The position numbers and the translations under genes are program-made. Below are positions 35,593-48,704 of a DNA stretch of 64,000 nucleotides, piece after piece (positions within the stretch are counted from its first letter, which is position 1; every line of letters begins with the position of its first letter). The notes under the pieces are model-generated. The model made no database searches, was not told the DNA's origin, and was given only the letters and a program-made list of their open reading frames with translations. The stretch is from Lonicera japonica (Eukaryota > Streptophyta > Magnoliopsida > Dipsacales > Caprifoliaceae): positions 62,001-126,000 of the forward strand of contig JAKCWG010000888.1 of assembly GCA_021464415.1 (NCBI GenBank). The letters are read 5' to 3'.

Positions 35593-37200
35593 GGGTAAAA
35601 AAGACATTTTTCTAGAGAGTTTTTTTAGGCAAAAAATATTTAAACGCTATAATCAAATTTTGAGAGTTTTGAGACACCACCTAGATTTTGTTTACATGTC
35701 ATAGAAGATCATATTGTTCTTCAAATTTAAGAATTAGGGTTTTCAAACGTTCATGGTCCGACGAGAGTGTTTTTAGTTGCAATTGGAGACGGGGTAAGCG
35801 AAATGGGTAACGCGCGATAAGGGAGATCGCAGACGAGGGTAAAAGATTGTGATCAAGTGCGTAGAAGGAGGCGATGGGTAAGCCGGAAAAGCGGGAAGCG
35901 CTACGCCAAGCAAGTTGCGGTTGGATTTTACGTTCAAGAGATTGACGGAACTGTTGCATAAATTGTGAGGAAGCAATTTTTGTATGTCATCGAGTTTGTA
36001 ATTATATTTTGATCATATTGAAGCACTGTTGATTAGTCCTACGCATGTAGGGATACCTCGTAAATTCCTTGTGTTGTGAATTGCTTGATTGATATAATTA
36101 TTAAACAACACAACACATATTTCGACAGTAAAATCGATTAGATCTAGGGTTTTAATTCCGCTTATCAAATTTTAAATTATTTTTGATAAAAACCCAAAAA
36201 TCAATCTAAGAAATACGATCCCTAAATTTTTGGTTTCCATCAGGGGTGTTACAAGTACACTTAATTGCGGAAGGAGTAGCCAACGGGGGAGCAATTGTTC
36301 CCCTTTAAGTTTTAAAAAATTGGCATTTTAATTTAAATTATCTTTACAAAATTGAAAATCATACTTTATACCAAATTTTCTCTAATTTTGCAAAAAATAC
36401 TACTAATATTAATTTTGTCCCTTTTAATTTGAAAAACTATTTAGTGCCATAGTTATCCATCTCAATAAAATTACTGCTTCTTTATCTGCTAACTCTAGTC
36501 GATTTTTCCACTGGAGATACAAACTATATACAAACAAAAAATAAAATAAAATTGTCCTAGCATAAAAAATAGCTAAAAATAAAATAAAAAATTGAACAAA
36601 TTAGATCTGTGGACCTATAAATTGAATAGTTTTAATCTTAGAGGTTCCTGCATGTGTAGGTTGAGGAGTTGATTTTTGGTGATGGCCATCTCTAATGGTC
36701 ATTTTTACCGATATAAGTTTTCATAAGAAAAATGCAAAAATGAGAACTACGCGTTTCAATGTGACATGGTAAGTCACATATTTTTTTTTTATTGAATCTA
36801 CATTTAGATTTAATTTTGGAATTTTTCTCTCATTCATGAAAACAATTAAACGGAGCTGACAACACTATCTAATATAGTTTATCACATTTTCTTAAATATA
36901 GTGCGAACTAAGATAGGAGAGTAAGATAGAGAGGACACTATTAGAAATACCTTATTTGAAACTTTTCAATCAATTCAATAACATTGATATTTGATAAATA
37001 GACATAGAAATCTTTTAAAAGATTATGATACATAGGATAAGGGAATTAATCCAGGAAAAATCTACGCAAGAGAAATAGACGAGTTTTTCAATGCCAAATT
37101 GTTGTCCATATATCACTATTAAAGCACAGATTTATACAAAACCATTAAAACTGAAGCTCAAGTACTTGAAACTTTGAGTATTCATACATAAAGTACGTAG
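35593..37200. other. Intergenic between Tat element and resistance gene
   Basis: 35.7-36.1 kb read on the minus strand contains CACAACACAAGGAATTTACG and CCTACATGCGTAGG. This resembles a Copia LTR fragment, so the frames at 35699-35976 are doubtful. 36268-36430 is a close copy of 14196-14370. The rest is AT-rich without signals. Confidence 0.4.
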
Positions 37201-37242
37201 TTAGGCCTGCCCGGTCCTCCTTAATTATGGAACCACATGAAT

Positions 37243-40200
37243 CTATTCATCGGCCTGTATAAAAGATAATAAAAACAAAATTTAGTATATTATAATAATT
37301 GTCTTTTCCTTTAAGAATTTTCTGTTATGATTGTGAAGAATCATTAAAACTGAAATTAGAGCAATGCCTTTATTTATTTTATTTTTAAAGTCAATAAAAA
37401 AATTTATTCGAAATTACAAAAATCTATATAATATGGGGTAATGATTTTTTAACATTGAAAATGTATAAACAATTATCTTAATGAGATTTAAGATAAGTGT
37501 TTTATAATTAATAATCTATATATGATTGTGGAATTAAAAAAAAGTACCTGGTGACTAGCTGCTTCTTCCCAGACATAAATAGAAGTCACGTGTCCAATTT
37601 TGTCAAAATCTTCTCCTTTTTCACCATCTACTACTGCTTGAACCCTTTTTGAGAATTCTTCAGGCATATAGAAAACATCTAGTTTTAGCAAGGTAGCAAT
37701 GAATCTTAGTCCATTCGGTATCATCCTCAAGTTTCTACAGTTGTAAAATTCTAAACGTGTAAGCTTAGGCATGGCCCCATCCTCAACCCTCCAACTCTGG
37801 AAGTTGGACAAATACCTGAGTTGTAGAGACCTGAGTTGAAGAAAACCATTACTAGAGCAAACCATTTCTTCTCCTTCAAAAGCATTAAATATGAAGAGAT
37901 GATGCAAGTTAGGAAGAGCCTCTAGTATGGGCATAGGATCTTCTACAAGCTTAGAATTAAGCAAGTCTAACTCGGTGAGTTTTGAAGGGCATGTGGAAAT
38001 GTTATTGTATCCCGGTAACTTGTTACTGAGAGAACCATCTATCCTCAATTCATAAACACAAGCAGACCATAATAGATGTATTAGAATAGTCTGCCATTCT
38101 TCTGAAGCAAAATTACAACCCTCAAACGAAAGGGATGAGCATCTGATACGTATGAAATTGGTGCTTATGTAGGAAATGACATCCTCTGCTCCCTTGAGAT
38201 TCTGCAACTTCACCGTTGCTGTTAGTTTTCGAAGATTGATCAATCTGATAAGGTCTTCACTTTTACACCAAGAAAGATCAAAATTTTTAAGTATCTCTAG
38301 GTTGATCAATCCATCCAACTGCAATTTACTTGCATGAAAGCTATTCACCATCTTTCTCGGAAGATATAGATGTCGTAGCTGCCTCATTTTCCCTAGCAAA
38401 TTTCCCTTACATTGAAAAGAAACACTATTTTTTACTCGTAAATCAAGGGTTTGCAAGTGTTTTAAGTTTTTTATATATGATGGAAACATTCCCAAAGAAT
38501 TGCCTCTTAAACTTAAATATCTCAAATGAATTAGTTTACCGATTGCTTTTGGTATCTCAAAAGGATCAAATCCTTCAATAGCTAAAACACGTAGCAACTT
38601 AAAGTCATTGAGACGCGACTTCACCATCCTTGGCATACGTCCTTTGTGTTCCCTTGATTCGTTGAAGAATAAAAGTGACCGAATGTGTTGACTTGTTATC
38701 TTATCTATAGATACATCTTTGCTACTGTTATTTTCTTCATGGGAATAGTTAACAACTCTTCGAGCTTTACTAGTAAAAGAAAACGAGGATCCAATATGCT
38801 CAGAATTATTTTCATGTTGAAAATCAATGATGTCGAAGAAATCTTCCTCTTTTGCCTTAAACAAGCACAAGTCTCTGACCATATCATGAAGGCGGCATGA
38901 TTTAAACATTGTGACTCCGTTCCCCTTTTCTTCTGATTGGACCTGAACCATACACCTGTTAGCTAGTTCACCCAAATAACACTCCGCAACATCCATCATC
39001 GTTTCTCCTTCTTTTCGATCCTTTGACAACACCATACTTTCAGCCATCCACAACTGATACAACCTCTCCACTCCTATATTTGAATCTTCTGGGTATTTTC
39101 CCAAGTAAAGAAAACACGGCTTCAGTTGATATGGCAAGTCATTGTAACTTAAGGCTAGTATCTCTATCACTCCCCCATGTTGTTGCCCCATGCCTTCCCC
39201 TTGCCTTAGGAGTGATTTGATATTCTGATGCACATTTTCCCACTCTCGCAAGCTATGCTTTGTAACCAGAATTCCTCCAAGCACGACTATAGCTAATGGA
39301 AGACCTCCGCATTGGTTAGCCATCTCAGTCCCTAGCTGCTCCTGCTCTTTCACTTCTTCATGGTCTATAGTGCAATATTATTAGTTATAAAACAATATAG
39401 AACTGCTATTAATTTACATCCCTCAAGTACATGAAGAAAATATTAGAAAAAATATTAGAAAAAAATTATATGCATAGCAATTTTAATATATTTTGTATCT
39501 TGACATATTTAATTGTTTCTCTAGAAAACAAATGAAGTAGATCAATGATACATAATTGGGGAAATAGTATATATATATATTTATTCTATTTGACATCATC
39601 ATCATCATTAAGTGCAGTAGACATAAAAAATAATATATTGCCTAATGTAGACCCGAACTATACATATATATATATATATAATATTTGAAGATACATACGT
39701 ATATATATACTAAATCACGTGCACACGCGTGTGTGTGCTACTCAGATATATCTAATTCAAACCAAAATATAAAACAAATATATTAAGTGGTCCAGTGGTT
39801 AAGTAGTAGATTACTTTATCAAAGGTTCAAGGTTTGAACCCTTTTGCAAGCATATTTTTTAATGAAAAAAGAGAACGCAGGGGTAAAATAAGAAATTTAA
39901 AAGTCTGCAAAGCTTCATGGCGGTTGAAATTAGTCTTGACTTTATGTAAGAGTATAGATATATTAGGTCGTAATTTGTGTCAAAGTACTATCAATTATTC
40001 AAAAAGTATCTTGTAATCTTAGTTACATCATTTTTTTATCCCTTATACATATATATAGATTCAAAAAACCATTTCCCCCTATATTATATAGATATAAGGG
40101 ATATAGAATTTATTTATTTTTAAGGGGAGCAAACTTAATACTATATTTGTTTTTATGAATTAAAGAAGAAAATTTAGTAATAATATTATTTTTGTTCAAG

Positions 40201-43200
40201 ATTGAAAGGGCAAGATTAATACAATTAATACATTTTTTAATAATAAAAGGGGAAAACTTAACTAATATGTAAATATTTGTAATTTTTAAAAATAATAATA
40301 AAGGTAAAATTAAAATTATTCAAAATATAGGGGGTGTAATTGGTCCGCTTTGCTTGGCTTATATAGTACAAACAAAAGCATCTATTTTGTGAGTTATAAT
40401 TTGTGTTTACCCCTCACATTTTAGTTTGTTTTTTGGTTATGTTTGCACTTTATTAATGATTTGTTCCATTAAATTACAATTTTTTGATTGAAATTACCTT
40501 ATAGTTTACATATGTTCTATTTCTATATTTAGTACATTGGGGTGGCAAAAATCTAACCGAGCCCATTTTTAAATGAATCAGTCCAGATTTTAGTGTTTGG
40601 TAAAAGCGATATTAGGACGAGTGATGGTAAGATAGACAAGGCTGTCGACTAGTTGCCTATATAAATTAGCATCACTGAGAAGAGTACCATTTAGAGGAGA
40701 GCTTAAGATTTGTTTCAGGTGGAGTTGGCTCAGTTTTGCAATTGGTGAGTCCTGCTCAAGCAAGATTGTCAGTGGTATATTTTGCTTGAGATAGTAGCCG
40801 TTATAATTTGAGAGAATCTCAAGACCCAAGAAATAGTTGAGACAATTGAGATCTTTCATTTCAAAATGTTGACTGAGAGACTGTTTAAGAGTAGATATAG
40901 CATCAATATCACTGCTAGTAATAATCATACCATCCACTTAAAGTAGCAGAAGTGTGAGACCATGATTTGTTTCCTCGTGAAGAGGCCATGATCAAAAGCA
41001 CCAGAGTTAAAACAAAAAGTCCTAATAGTAGAGCTGAATTTTGTAAACCGCACACGAAGATCTGTTTGAGTTTGCATAAGGGACGATAAAGTTTGCAAAC
41101 ATTAGAGGGAGGATGAGATTGCCCATTAGAAGGTTTCATATAAAGTTTCATATACACTTCTTTTAGATCACCACTGAGCCTTATTCTTTACATCCATTTT
41201 AAAAAGAACCCATTTTCGAGCAGTAGCAATGGCAACAAGTATACGAACATATGTCATACGGGCAATATGAGCAAATGTTTCCTCAAAATCAATGCCATAT
41301 CCCTAGGTGAACCTTTTAGCAACAACTCAAGCTTTGTACCATTCTACTGAGCCACTAGATCGGGTTTTTATTTTATAAACCTATTTACAACCAACTATAG
41401 TTTTTCTAGGAGGAAGAGCAATTAATTCCTACGTTTGAGCATTTTCTAAGGCCTGTAATTCCTCAGACATAGCTTGTTGCCAAATAGGGTTAAAACTAAC
41501 TTATTTATAAGAGGATGGCTCATGATAAAAAATATGTTTGAATAATCGTAATAATGATGAAGGTGACAAGGAAGCTCCTGCTATTTACCCAAATGGACTA
41601 CCGTGTGGGAGGTGGAACTATTTATTGACTGATAGGATCAATAGTCGTGACATCGTCAGTGGGAGTAGCCATTGTTGCAAGCTCGATTGAAGATAAAGTG
41701 TTGAATGAGGATAGATCATGTGACAAATCAGGATTAGTGATGGATGTATAAGAGTGAAGATGGTTACTAGGATCGGTGATGGATGTGTAAGGAGAAACAA
41801 GAGGAGTAAGGTGATTAGAAGGCAGAATGTTTGGCTGATCTAATGATGTGATCTCTATAGTAGGCAATGAAAGGTTAATGTAATAGCTGGTGAAGAAATG
41901 AATATGAGAATCCCCAGAGTGTGAAATTTAGAGAGAGTATAATATTTTATGCTCCCAGAATACGGCGAGAGATACGAAGATGTTTAGAGATATGATCACA
42001 GCATCAATACCCTTTATGTTCAATTCCATACCCCAAGAAACCACAAAGACGAGACCGTGGTTCAAGTTTTTAATGTTCACGTGGTTGAAGTAAAACAAAA
42101 CAAGCACAGACAAACACCTTTAGAAGGCTATAGGCATGAGTAATACCATATAACCTTTCATAAGGTGATTTATTTTGAAGATTGGATACTAAAATGCGAT
42201 TAACTATATAAATAGCTATAAGTGTTGCTTCTTCCCAGAAATGTTGAAGTCACCCACTAGAGAGAAGAAGAGTGCGAGCAATGTCAAGGATGTGTTCATG
42301 TTTACACTCAGCACAACCATTATGTTGTGATGCACCTAGACATGAAATACTGAGAAATGGTTCCCTATTCATGAACAAATTTAAGAAAAATCATTTCTTT
42401 GTATTCTATAGCATTATCTGTACAAAAATATTCAATAGGGCGAGAAAATTGAGTTTGAACCATTCGGGCAAAATCATAATAGAGTTGAGGTAATTTTTAA
42501 TGATTTTTCTTGAGATATATCCATGTAAAATGACTATTATCATCAAGAAAAACAATAAAGTATTTTGATCACCCCATTGTAGTGTGAAGAGAGTGACCCC
42601 AAACATTAGAGTGAATAAGATAATAAGTTACAGAGGAGACATAATCACTTTTACGAAATGCCAATGATGGCTGCTTTCCAAGTTGATAAGGTAGACAAGA
42701 GATATTTTTAGATTTAACAGATCCAAGTTTACTAGTTGACATTAAAGACCAAAGTCGATCAACAAATACATGTACTAAGCAGGAATGTCATAGTGTAAGA
42801 GAAGGACTATAGGAAGTGGAGGTTGCTGTAGAACCTGGTGAAATAGAAGGGGTTGTGGAGTCCTAGAAACATGAGGGGTGCGGCGATGGATTAGTTCAAA
42901 CATGCATCCAACTTATAGCCAATCCTAACAATATGCTCCATCTGTGGATCTTGTACTTGACAACTAAAATATTAAAATATTACATTTAGTCCACGGTCAA
43001 ATAATTGGCCAACATATTTAAAGTTGATAGTTAATTTCGGAACGTGGAAAGTGGCAGGGAGGGATAGGTTTGATGTTGACACTGAACCTATATGAATGAC
43101 ATGTAATTGAGATCCATTAGCAGTATTAATAGGAAATGAGTGTGAGACAAGAGTTTTGTCTAGTAATATACGAGGATCAGCAGTTATATGATTGCAATAG

Positions 43201-45586
43201 CCAGAGTAAAAAAAAACCAAGAGTAACTTGAAGTCATATATATAGTAAAGCTGGATGAGGACCTATGTAAGAAAAGTAGAAAGATCGTTAAAAGAGACAG
43301 ATGGAGCAGACTTTCTTGGATTGCATGATTCTCTTATAGTTGTCTAAGATTGAGATGAGCGTGGGTGAGAGAAACTGTAGGGATTCATGCTATAATCATT
43401 TTGATAATGACTGGGTCTTTTCTTACGGCAGTGCTTACATATTCATTTACAATAATTCAAAAGAACAAGATTGGATCTATGAAAATAAGCACACTTACAT
43501 TAAGATCGTTCAATTTGTAAATATGCAGTAGACAACTGGAACAGTAAAATATATACTAATTTAGGAAAAACTGAGGGCGAAAATTAGATCAGAACGACTG
43601 AAAGCCATAAAAAACTAGTCCAAGATATATGAAAACCGATTAAAACAATGCTAAACCAATATATTGAAAATCGAAAACTTGGTAGTGTATAATTGGAACA
43701 GTATGATAGAGAATTTATTTGATATATAAGAGGTTGGAAATAGATCTAGAATGGTCAAAAACCCCAAGAAACAGTCTTGTCTTGCTAAAATCTAGTTTAA
43801 AAAATGTTGAATCGATCAATAATTTGAAATAAATAAGAAAATGCTATGTTGAACTGCCTGAGAAATCTGGGAAAAAAATGCAGACACACGTGAGGCATGT
43901 AGGCAACGGGTGAGAGTAGGGAAGATGCGCGCATGAGGTGCATTGTGTTTAAGCAGGGATCTGTACGGGAATGGTTGCGGTAGTGACAAAACCCACTCGT
44001 AGCGCATGAGGTTATGTTTTTAGGTGGTTTTTGTAGCGTCGCTATCGTTTGGAGATGACGATTCTGATGATGGTGGTTTAGTTTGCTTTAGGGCAGTGGG
44101 CAGTGTTGTTTCGTTGGATTTTGATGTGTAGGTTTGGATTTTGGTAAGAAGTGATGTTGGCTACGATAATGGGTTGGATTCAGGATGGTTGTGGTAAGTA
44201 ATAGGACGGGTAGTGGATTTAGATGAGAAATAAAAACCAGGAATAACCAAGTATAACCAAGAATAAAGAAAAGCAAGAACAATGAGCAAGAATCAAGTGA
44301 GGCATGCGAATATTATTCCTTCAATACCATGTTAAAAGATATAATAAAAAGTAAATAAGATGATATATTGAATTGATTATTAATAAATACAAGCTAGGAC
44401 CTTTATATAGGGTTAGAAGAGTGGTGTAATAGTGGAAATATATAATTACAAATAAGGAAAATATAAATCCTAAGAAAAATCTAAAAATTTAAGGGATTGG
44501 ATTTATACTAGTCAGCTCTTATAAATGGCAATTGTATTTATTACAACTAGCATAATATAATATATATCTTAACATCCCCCCTCAACTCAAGACGGTGATA
44601 AGAGACCAACTTGAGTTTGGAAAGTAAGTTATGAAAGCATTCTACTATAGTTAAGGCCAACAAAAGTTTAGGTGATGACAGCCCCGGGGTGATAGTGCTG
44701 AGGCATAAAGATTATCTGGCAAGAGAGGTCCCGCATAGTGGTCTGGCAGTTGAGGAGGTCGACTCTGGTTGTTTGGCATGATTGGTGGTTTGGCTCTAGT
44801 TGCCTGATAGGTAAGGACAATCGGCTCTGGTTGTCTGACACCCATAATGAGGCAACCTCTGGTTTTCTGGATCGAGTGAAGAAGTCAGCTCTAATTGTTC
44901 GGCATGATTGATGGTGGTCGTCGGTTGGTGATCCGGCGATGGTGCGGGAGTGGTAGTTATGGAGGTAAGTGGGACTATCGGTGAGTGAGTGATGGAGCTC
45001 AAATGGCATGCGTTTTGGTTTGGTTGATGAGGGTGCAAACAACATGGGTGTTGATTGAGGTTTGGAGCATGTTAGGTTTAATTAAAGGTGGCTTGAACTG
45101 ATGAGGATTTGGTAAAATTAAACATGCTAGGATTTTTATTTATAGGAGTAGGCATTAAAATTCTCACTTATTCAATCATATAAGAATACGTGGGTTGTAG
45201 AAGAGAGATTTGATATTCAAACCTTTGCGGATGATATAGAAGATCTGTATAAGAAGACTAAGGTTTGTTAGCACCAAATTGTTATTTTGTCAGATTTGTC
45301 CAAATGCCGATGGGATGCAAAAATTGATGTTTTTGCCGTTGAAACGGACTCTGATTGTCTTGAATTTTAGCACAAAAACTATAAATTTGTGTTCCTAACA
45401 ACTTATTTGAAAATCAGCTCGATCCAACGGTGCTATAAAAAATTACGATTGATTTACGACCGAGCTATCGAAAGCCTCAAGATATTCTAGTGTATGATCC
45501 AAGCCTTAAGAAGAATCTTGTGGGTGGGCACAATGGATGAAGGAAAATGAAGAAGGCGCCATTCTTTATCTTCCTCTCCATAGATC

Positions 45587-45683
<97 letters not shown>

Positions 45684-47669
45684 GGTTTTTGGAGCCTTCA
45701 TATTACTATCATTTTTCAAAAACCCCCGTCACATCCTTAGTCTATCTGGCTAGAAGAGATAAATGTATCCTTACTTTTCTAGGCGATAGAAAAATATTAC
45801 AAGACAATTATGGACTACACTAAGGACCTCAAGAAAAATAATTAATTGGCTTCCAATAAAAAAGGAAATTTTAAATTAATACCATAATTCAATTTTTACT
45901 ATTTTATTTAATAGTAATTCATTCCACTAAATAATTACTATCACATTCCAATTTAATTATCTCTTATTTTATAAAGAGTTATTATTTGCAAAGTTGAACT
46001 TAACATATAATATAATTCTCCATGTTAAATTATAAATATCCGTCAAATAAAATTTAATCACTGACGATTTAATTTTGTTCAATATCTTATATTTTCTTGT
46101 CCCTATCTTATACCTATTAGTTTTTATCGGATTATAAATAATCCACTTTTAACTCAAGTACTATTAATTTTCACTTTCCACAGAGGATTTATGTTCCATC
46201 ACCTAACTCTTTCACTTGAAAGTTGAAACTATGTAATAAGATAGCTACACATTCCTTCTTAGAAAAATTACGTTATTTTATTGCTGAATTAATATAATAT
46301 AAAAAACTTGTTTTGATGATAGAGAGTAGAGACGCCAGAAGAAAAGAATGACAAAAATGTACAATATATTTAAAAAAAAAATTGATAAAATATAGACAGA
46401 AGCTCTATATTAAAAAGTATATAACTTGTAAATTCAATTAAGAACTCCTCTTTTAAAAAATACAGTTAAGTGTGTAATTACATAAAAGAATTGTCAAATC
46501 AAGTATTGCTTTTTAAAGCTTTGTTCTAATTTATACCAACTTGAAACGGTATTCCTCATGTAGTGTTATAAACCAGACAACATATTATTGAATAGAGATC
46601 AGATTGATAAATTACCTGCAGAGTGACCTTTCTTGCTAAATGCTTTTTTCTTTAGCAGGAGCCATGATTCAGCTTCATTTAAAACTTGTGGTTGGTAAAA
46701 GAAACCTTCTGCATCTACGTGAATTGCTACTTTTTTATTACGACTTGTAAGTAATATCTTACTTTTTGTATTTTCCAGTGGAAATGCGTTCTTTATGCAA
46801 TCCCAAGCATCGTTTGACCAGATGTCATCAAGAACTATAAGGCATTTTTTGTTTTGTTGAATATCAAAAAGTTTCCTGATCAATTCTTCATCCCCTGACT
46901 TGACAATTTGATCCTTCTCTTCAGGAATGAGTTTAATTAAGATCTTCTGCAAGATATCTGTGGGTTGCCATGTTTGAGATATACAAACCCAAGCAGTAAC
47001 ATCAAAGTGACGTTTGACTTTTGCATGATTGTACACATTTCTAGCAATGGTGGTCTTTCCCAACCCACCCATCCCACAAATAGAAACAACTGAGTAATAT
47101 TTATCACCATCTTTCTGATCATTTATCAAATGCCCAACCAAGTTCTCTAAATCTCTTCCTAACCCAACAAAATCATCTTGGATAATATGGGAATAGGACC
47201 GCCTTAATTGATTTTGCCTTTCATTGGCAAAATTGGAGCTGTCTGGAGCTTCTGATAAAGATCTTATTCCGTAGGTTTCTAAACGAGACTTGAGTCCAGA
47301 GATCCTGGCCATAATGCCTTGGATCTCCGACCCAGTCTTGTGAAGCACTACACAATTATTCAGAATACAAATTACATACCTTTTCAGTATATTTTGTATA
47401 CCTCCTCCTCTCTTGGATTCAACTCGAAGAAGGAAACTTTCGAGCACATCACCTGCATCATATGCAAGTGTTCTCACGTCGGCCACCCACTCGCGGATCC
47501 TTTGTTCTTCATTCTGCTTTGCTTCTGCATCTCTTAAGAATGCTTGCATCCACCTTAGCTCAGCATGGATCTCCTGAACCTGGCCACCGACTCCGTGTAT
47601 GAATTTCACTTCTTCAATCAACAAATCACCAAGTCTTTCAACAACAAAAGAGATAACAGACTCCGCCAT
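37243..47669 (-). CDS. CC-NB-ARC-LRR disease-resistance protein (CNL, RPP8/RPP13-like)
   Basis: A cytoplasmic immune receptor that senses pathogen effectors. Exon 1 is 47669-46616 and exon 2 is 39364-37548. Donor GCAG/GTAATT and acceptor CACTATAG join them in frame (phase 1, new codon Asp352). A further donor (CAG/GTACTT) and a possible 12-bp last exon at 37254-37243 would end the protein at about 960 residues; without it the frame runs to 37488. Domains: Rx-type coiled coil at 1-150 (YDAGDVLE at 70-77), P-loop GMGGLGKTT at 199-207, kinase-2 LIVLDDIW at 277-284, GLPLA at 372-376, an LHD form of MHD at 510-512, then leucine-rich repeats to the end. All key residues are present and there is no internal stop, so it may be functional. 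The 7.25-kb intron is full of transposon sequence. Confidence 0.85.
39788..39841 (+). repeat. tRNA-like Pol III boxes, SINE or tRNA relic
   Basis: TGGTCCAGTGG (39788-39798) fits the A box and GGTTTGAACCC (39831-39841) fits the B box at normal spacing. No cloverleaf acceptor stem or anticodon arm is convincing, so it is not called a tRNA gene. A SINE head is more likely. Confidence 0.45.
40590..44329 (-). pseudogene. Degraded Copia retrotransposon internal region
   Basis: Read on the minus strand. The initiator-Met-like primer site TGGTATTGAAGG is at 44318-44329. A GAG-pre-integrase stretch lies at 42972-43220 (YCNHITADP, then HVPKLTINFKYVGQL). Integrase remnants follow (near 42.7-42.0 kb). 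RT parts are EVYMKLYMKPSNGQSHPPSN near 41.1 kb and MDGMIITSSDIDAISTLKQS with MKDLNCLNYFLGLEI at 40590-40937. Sequence stops near TRPNIAF, so RNase H and the 3' LTR are missing. Many stops and shifts show it is old. It sits in the resistance-gene intron in the same direction as the gene. Confidence 0.8.
44330..44574 (-). repeat. Copia LTR shared by two element parts
   Basis: A 245-bp LTR bounded by TGTTAA and TTAACA. On the minus strand its downstream side has the primer site (44318-44329) and its upstream side has the polypurine tract TTGAGTTGAGGGGGGA (44575-44590). It thus serves as the 5' LTR of the element below and also looks like the 3' LTR of a second, mostly lost, element above. Confidence 0.75.
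44575..45110 (-). mobile_element. 3' tail fragment of a second Copia element
   Basis: It starts with a polypurine tract on the minus strand and holds imperfect tandem repeats (GACTCTGGTTGTTTGGC-like, plus strand, about 60-bp spacing). Frames at 44651-45045 are low-complexity and not credible as genes. The upstream coding part of this element is not present. Confidence 0.5.
45591..45681. repeat. (CT)n microsatellite
   Basis: About 45 uninterrupted CT units. The Ser/Leu and Arg/Glu repeat frames crossing it (45477-45753) are artefacts of the repeat. Confidence 0.98.
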
Positions 47670-48318
47670 TTTCTTAGGTTTTTTTTAGAAGGGTTTGTAG
47701 TTGGAGAAAGGATAAATGGTGAAACTAATTAGAACTGGCGTGCTTGAATTACTATCAGATGTAAGATGTTATCTTTTCATTTGCTTTCGTTGATCTCAAT
47801 TATTTCGTACTGACTACAGATACAAGAAATTGTTTTACAAAGACCCACCCTTGAAGGAAGACTTTGGAGCACTAAAATGTAATTAAGTCCATGTGATCCA
47901 CTTGCTTCATAGTTTAATGAATTAGGTGACCCACTAATCCTTGTCTACACCTAACAAACACGAATATTATGTGACTATTTTATAACAATGATGAAGGGAA
48001 AATGTCGGTCTTAGACAGTTTCTTTGGTATGAATGTATTATTTTATCGGTGGTGAAGTTGTACGCTTTAAGAAAATACAACCCAAAATAACAAACAATGC
48101 ATCAAGTACTAAAAAAAAAAAAAAAACCCCATTTAAAGAAGACATTGAAGCACTAAAATTAAACTGAGTCCATGTGATCCACTTGCATCTTACTATATTA
48201 AACGAGCGCGGGATTTCAAACATTTTTGATTATGCAATTTTTTGAAGTTATATATACTTGCAACAGGATTTGAACCCCTTTTAGTAATTACCAATTTTAA
48301 CTCACGCTTAAACATTGA
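47670..48318. other. Upstream region of the resistance gene
   Basis: It contains two copies of a segment with CATGTGATCCACTTGC (near 47891 and 48169), a local duplication of about 280 bp. The part 47930-48000 is also similar to 62050-62110. No clear TATA box is called. 48225-48310 on the minus strand has a B-box-like GGTTCAAATCC, perhaps a SINE fragment. Confidence 0.45.
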
Positions 48319-48463
48319 AGTATGTCTTTGGATTCTAAAATTTAAGAATGGATTTGGACGTTAGATTTGGATTTGGTACTTAAATTAAAGTCATAGGTTT
48401 CAAATGTTAGGGGAGCACTATTCTTTAAATTCCAAATCCTAAGCCTATTATTATGATCATCAC

Positions 48464-48499
<36 letters not shown>

Positions 48500-48704
48500 T
48501 ACTGTAAATATTATATTACTATTAGATTACCCTATTGACAAAACAATATTAGTTTGTTAGAATATAATATTGATTTGAGAAGTTTTACTGCGTATGCTTC
48601 TAAAATTTTAAATTGATTTGGCAATTGTGTTGGCAATAGTACCACCCTACATACTATTAATATTAAAATTAGTCTGGACTTAAAATAACATGATACAAGC
48701 CGTG

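Larger units (their letters stand above)
39365..46615 (-). other. 7.25-kb first intron of the resistance gene
   Basis: Bounded by GT (46615-46614) and AG (39366-39365) on the minus strand. It contains a Pol III-like unit (39788-39841), a broken Copia element (40590-44574 and beyond) and a CT microsatellite (45591-45681). 39.4-40.6 kb and 45.7-46.6 kb are plain AT-rich sequence. Confidence 0.75.

Noticed and set aside
35699..35976. 86-residue frame, minus strand
   Set aside because: The region looks like a Copia LTR fragment and the product has no recognisable domain.
37488..39353. Resistance-gene LRR exon as a separate truncated gene or pseudogene
   Set aside because: The acceptor at 39365 and donor at 46615 join in phase and rebuild the expected NB-ARC order, so I treat the two parts as one gene.
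45477..45753. Open frames of alternating Ser/Leu or Arg/Glu
   Set aside because: They are translations of a CT/GA microsatellite in the resistance-gene intron.
48225..48310. tRNA or SINE on the minus strand
   Set aside because: Only the B box is good (GGTTCAAATCC). The A box and ends are not convincing.
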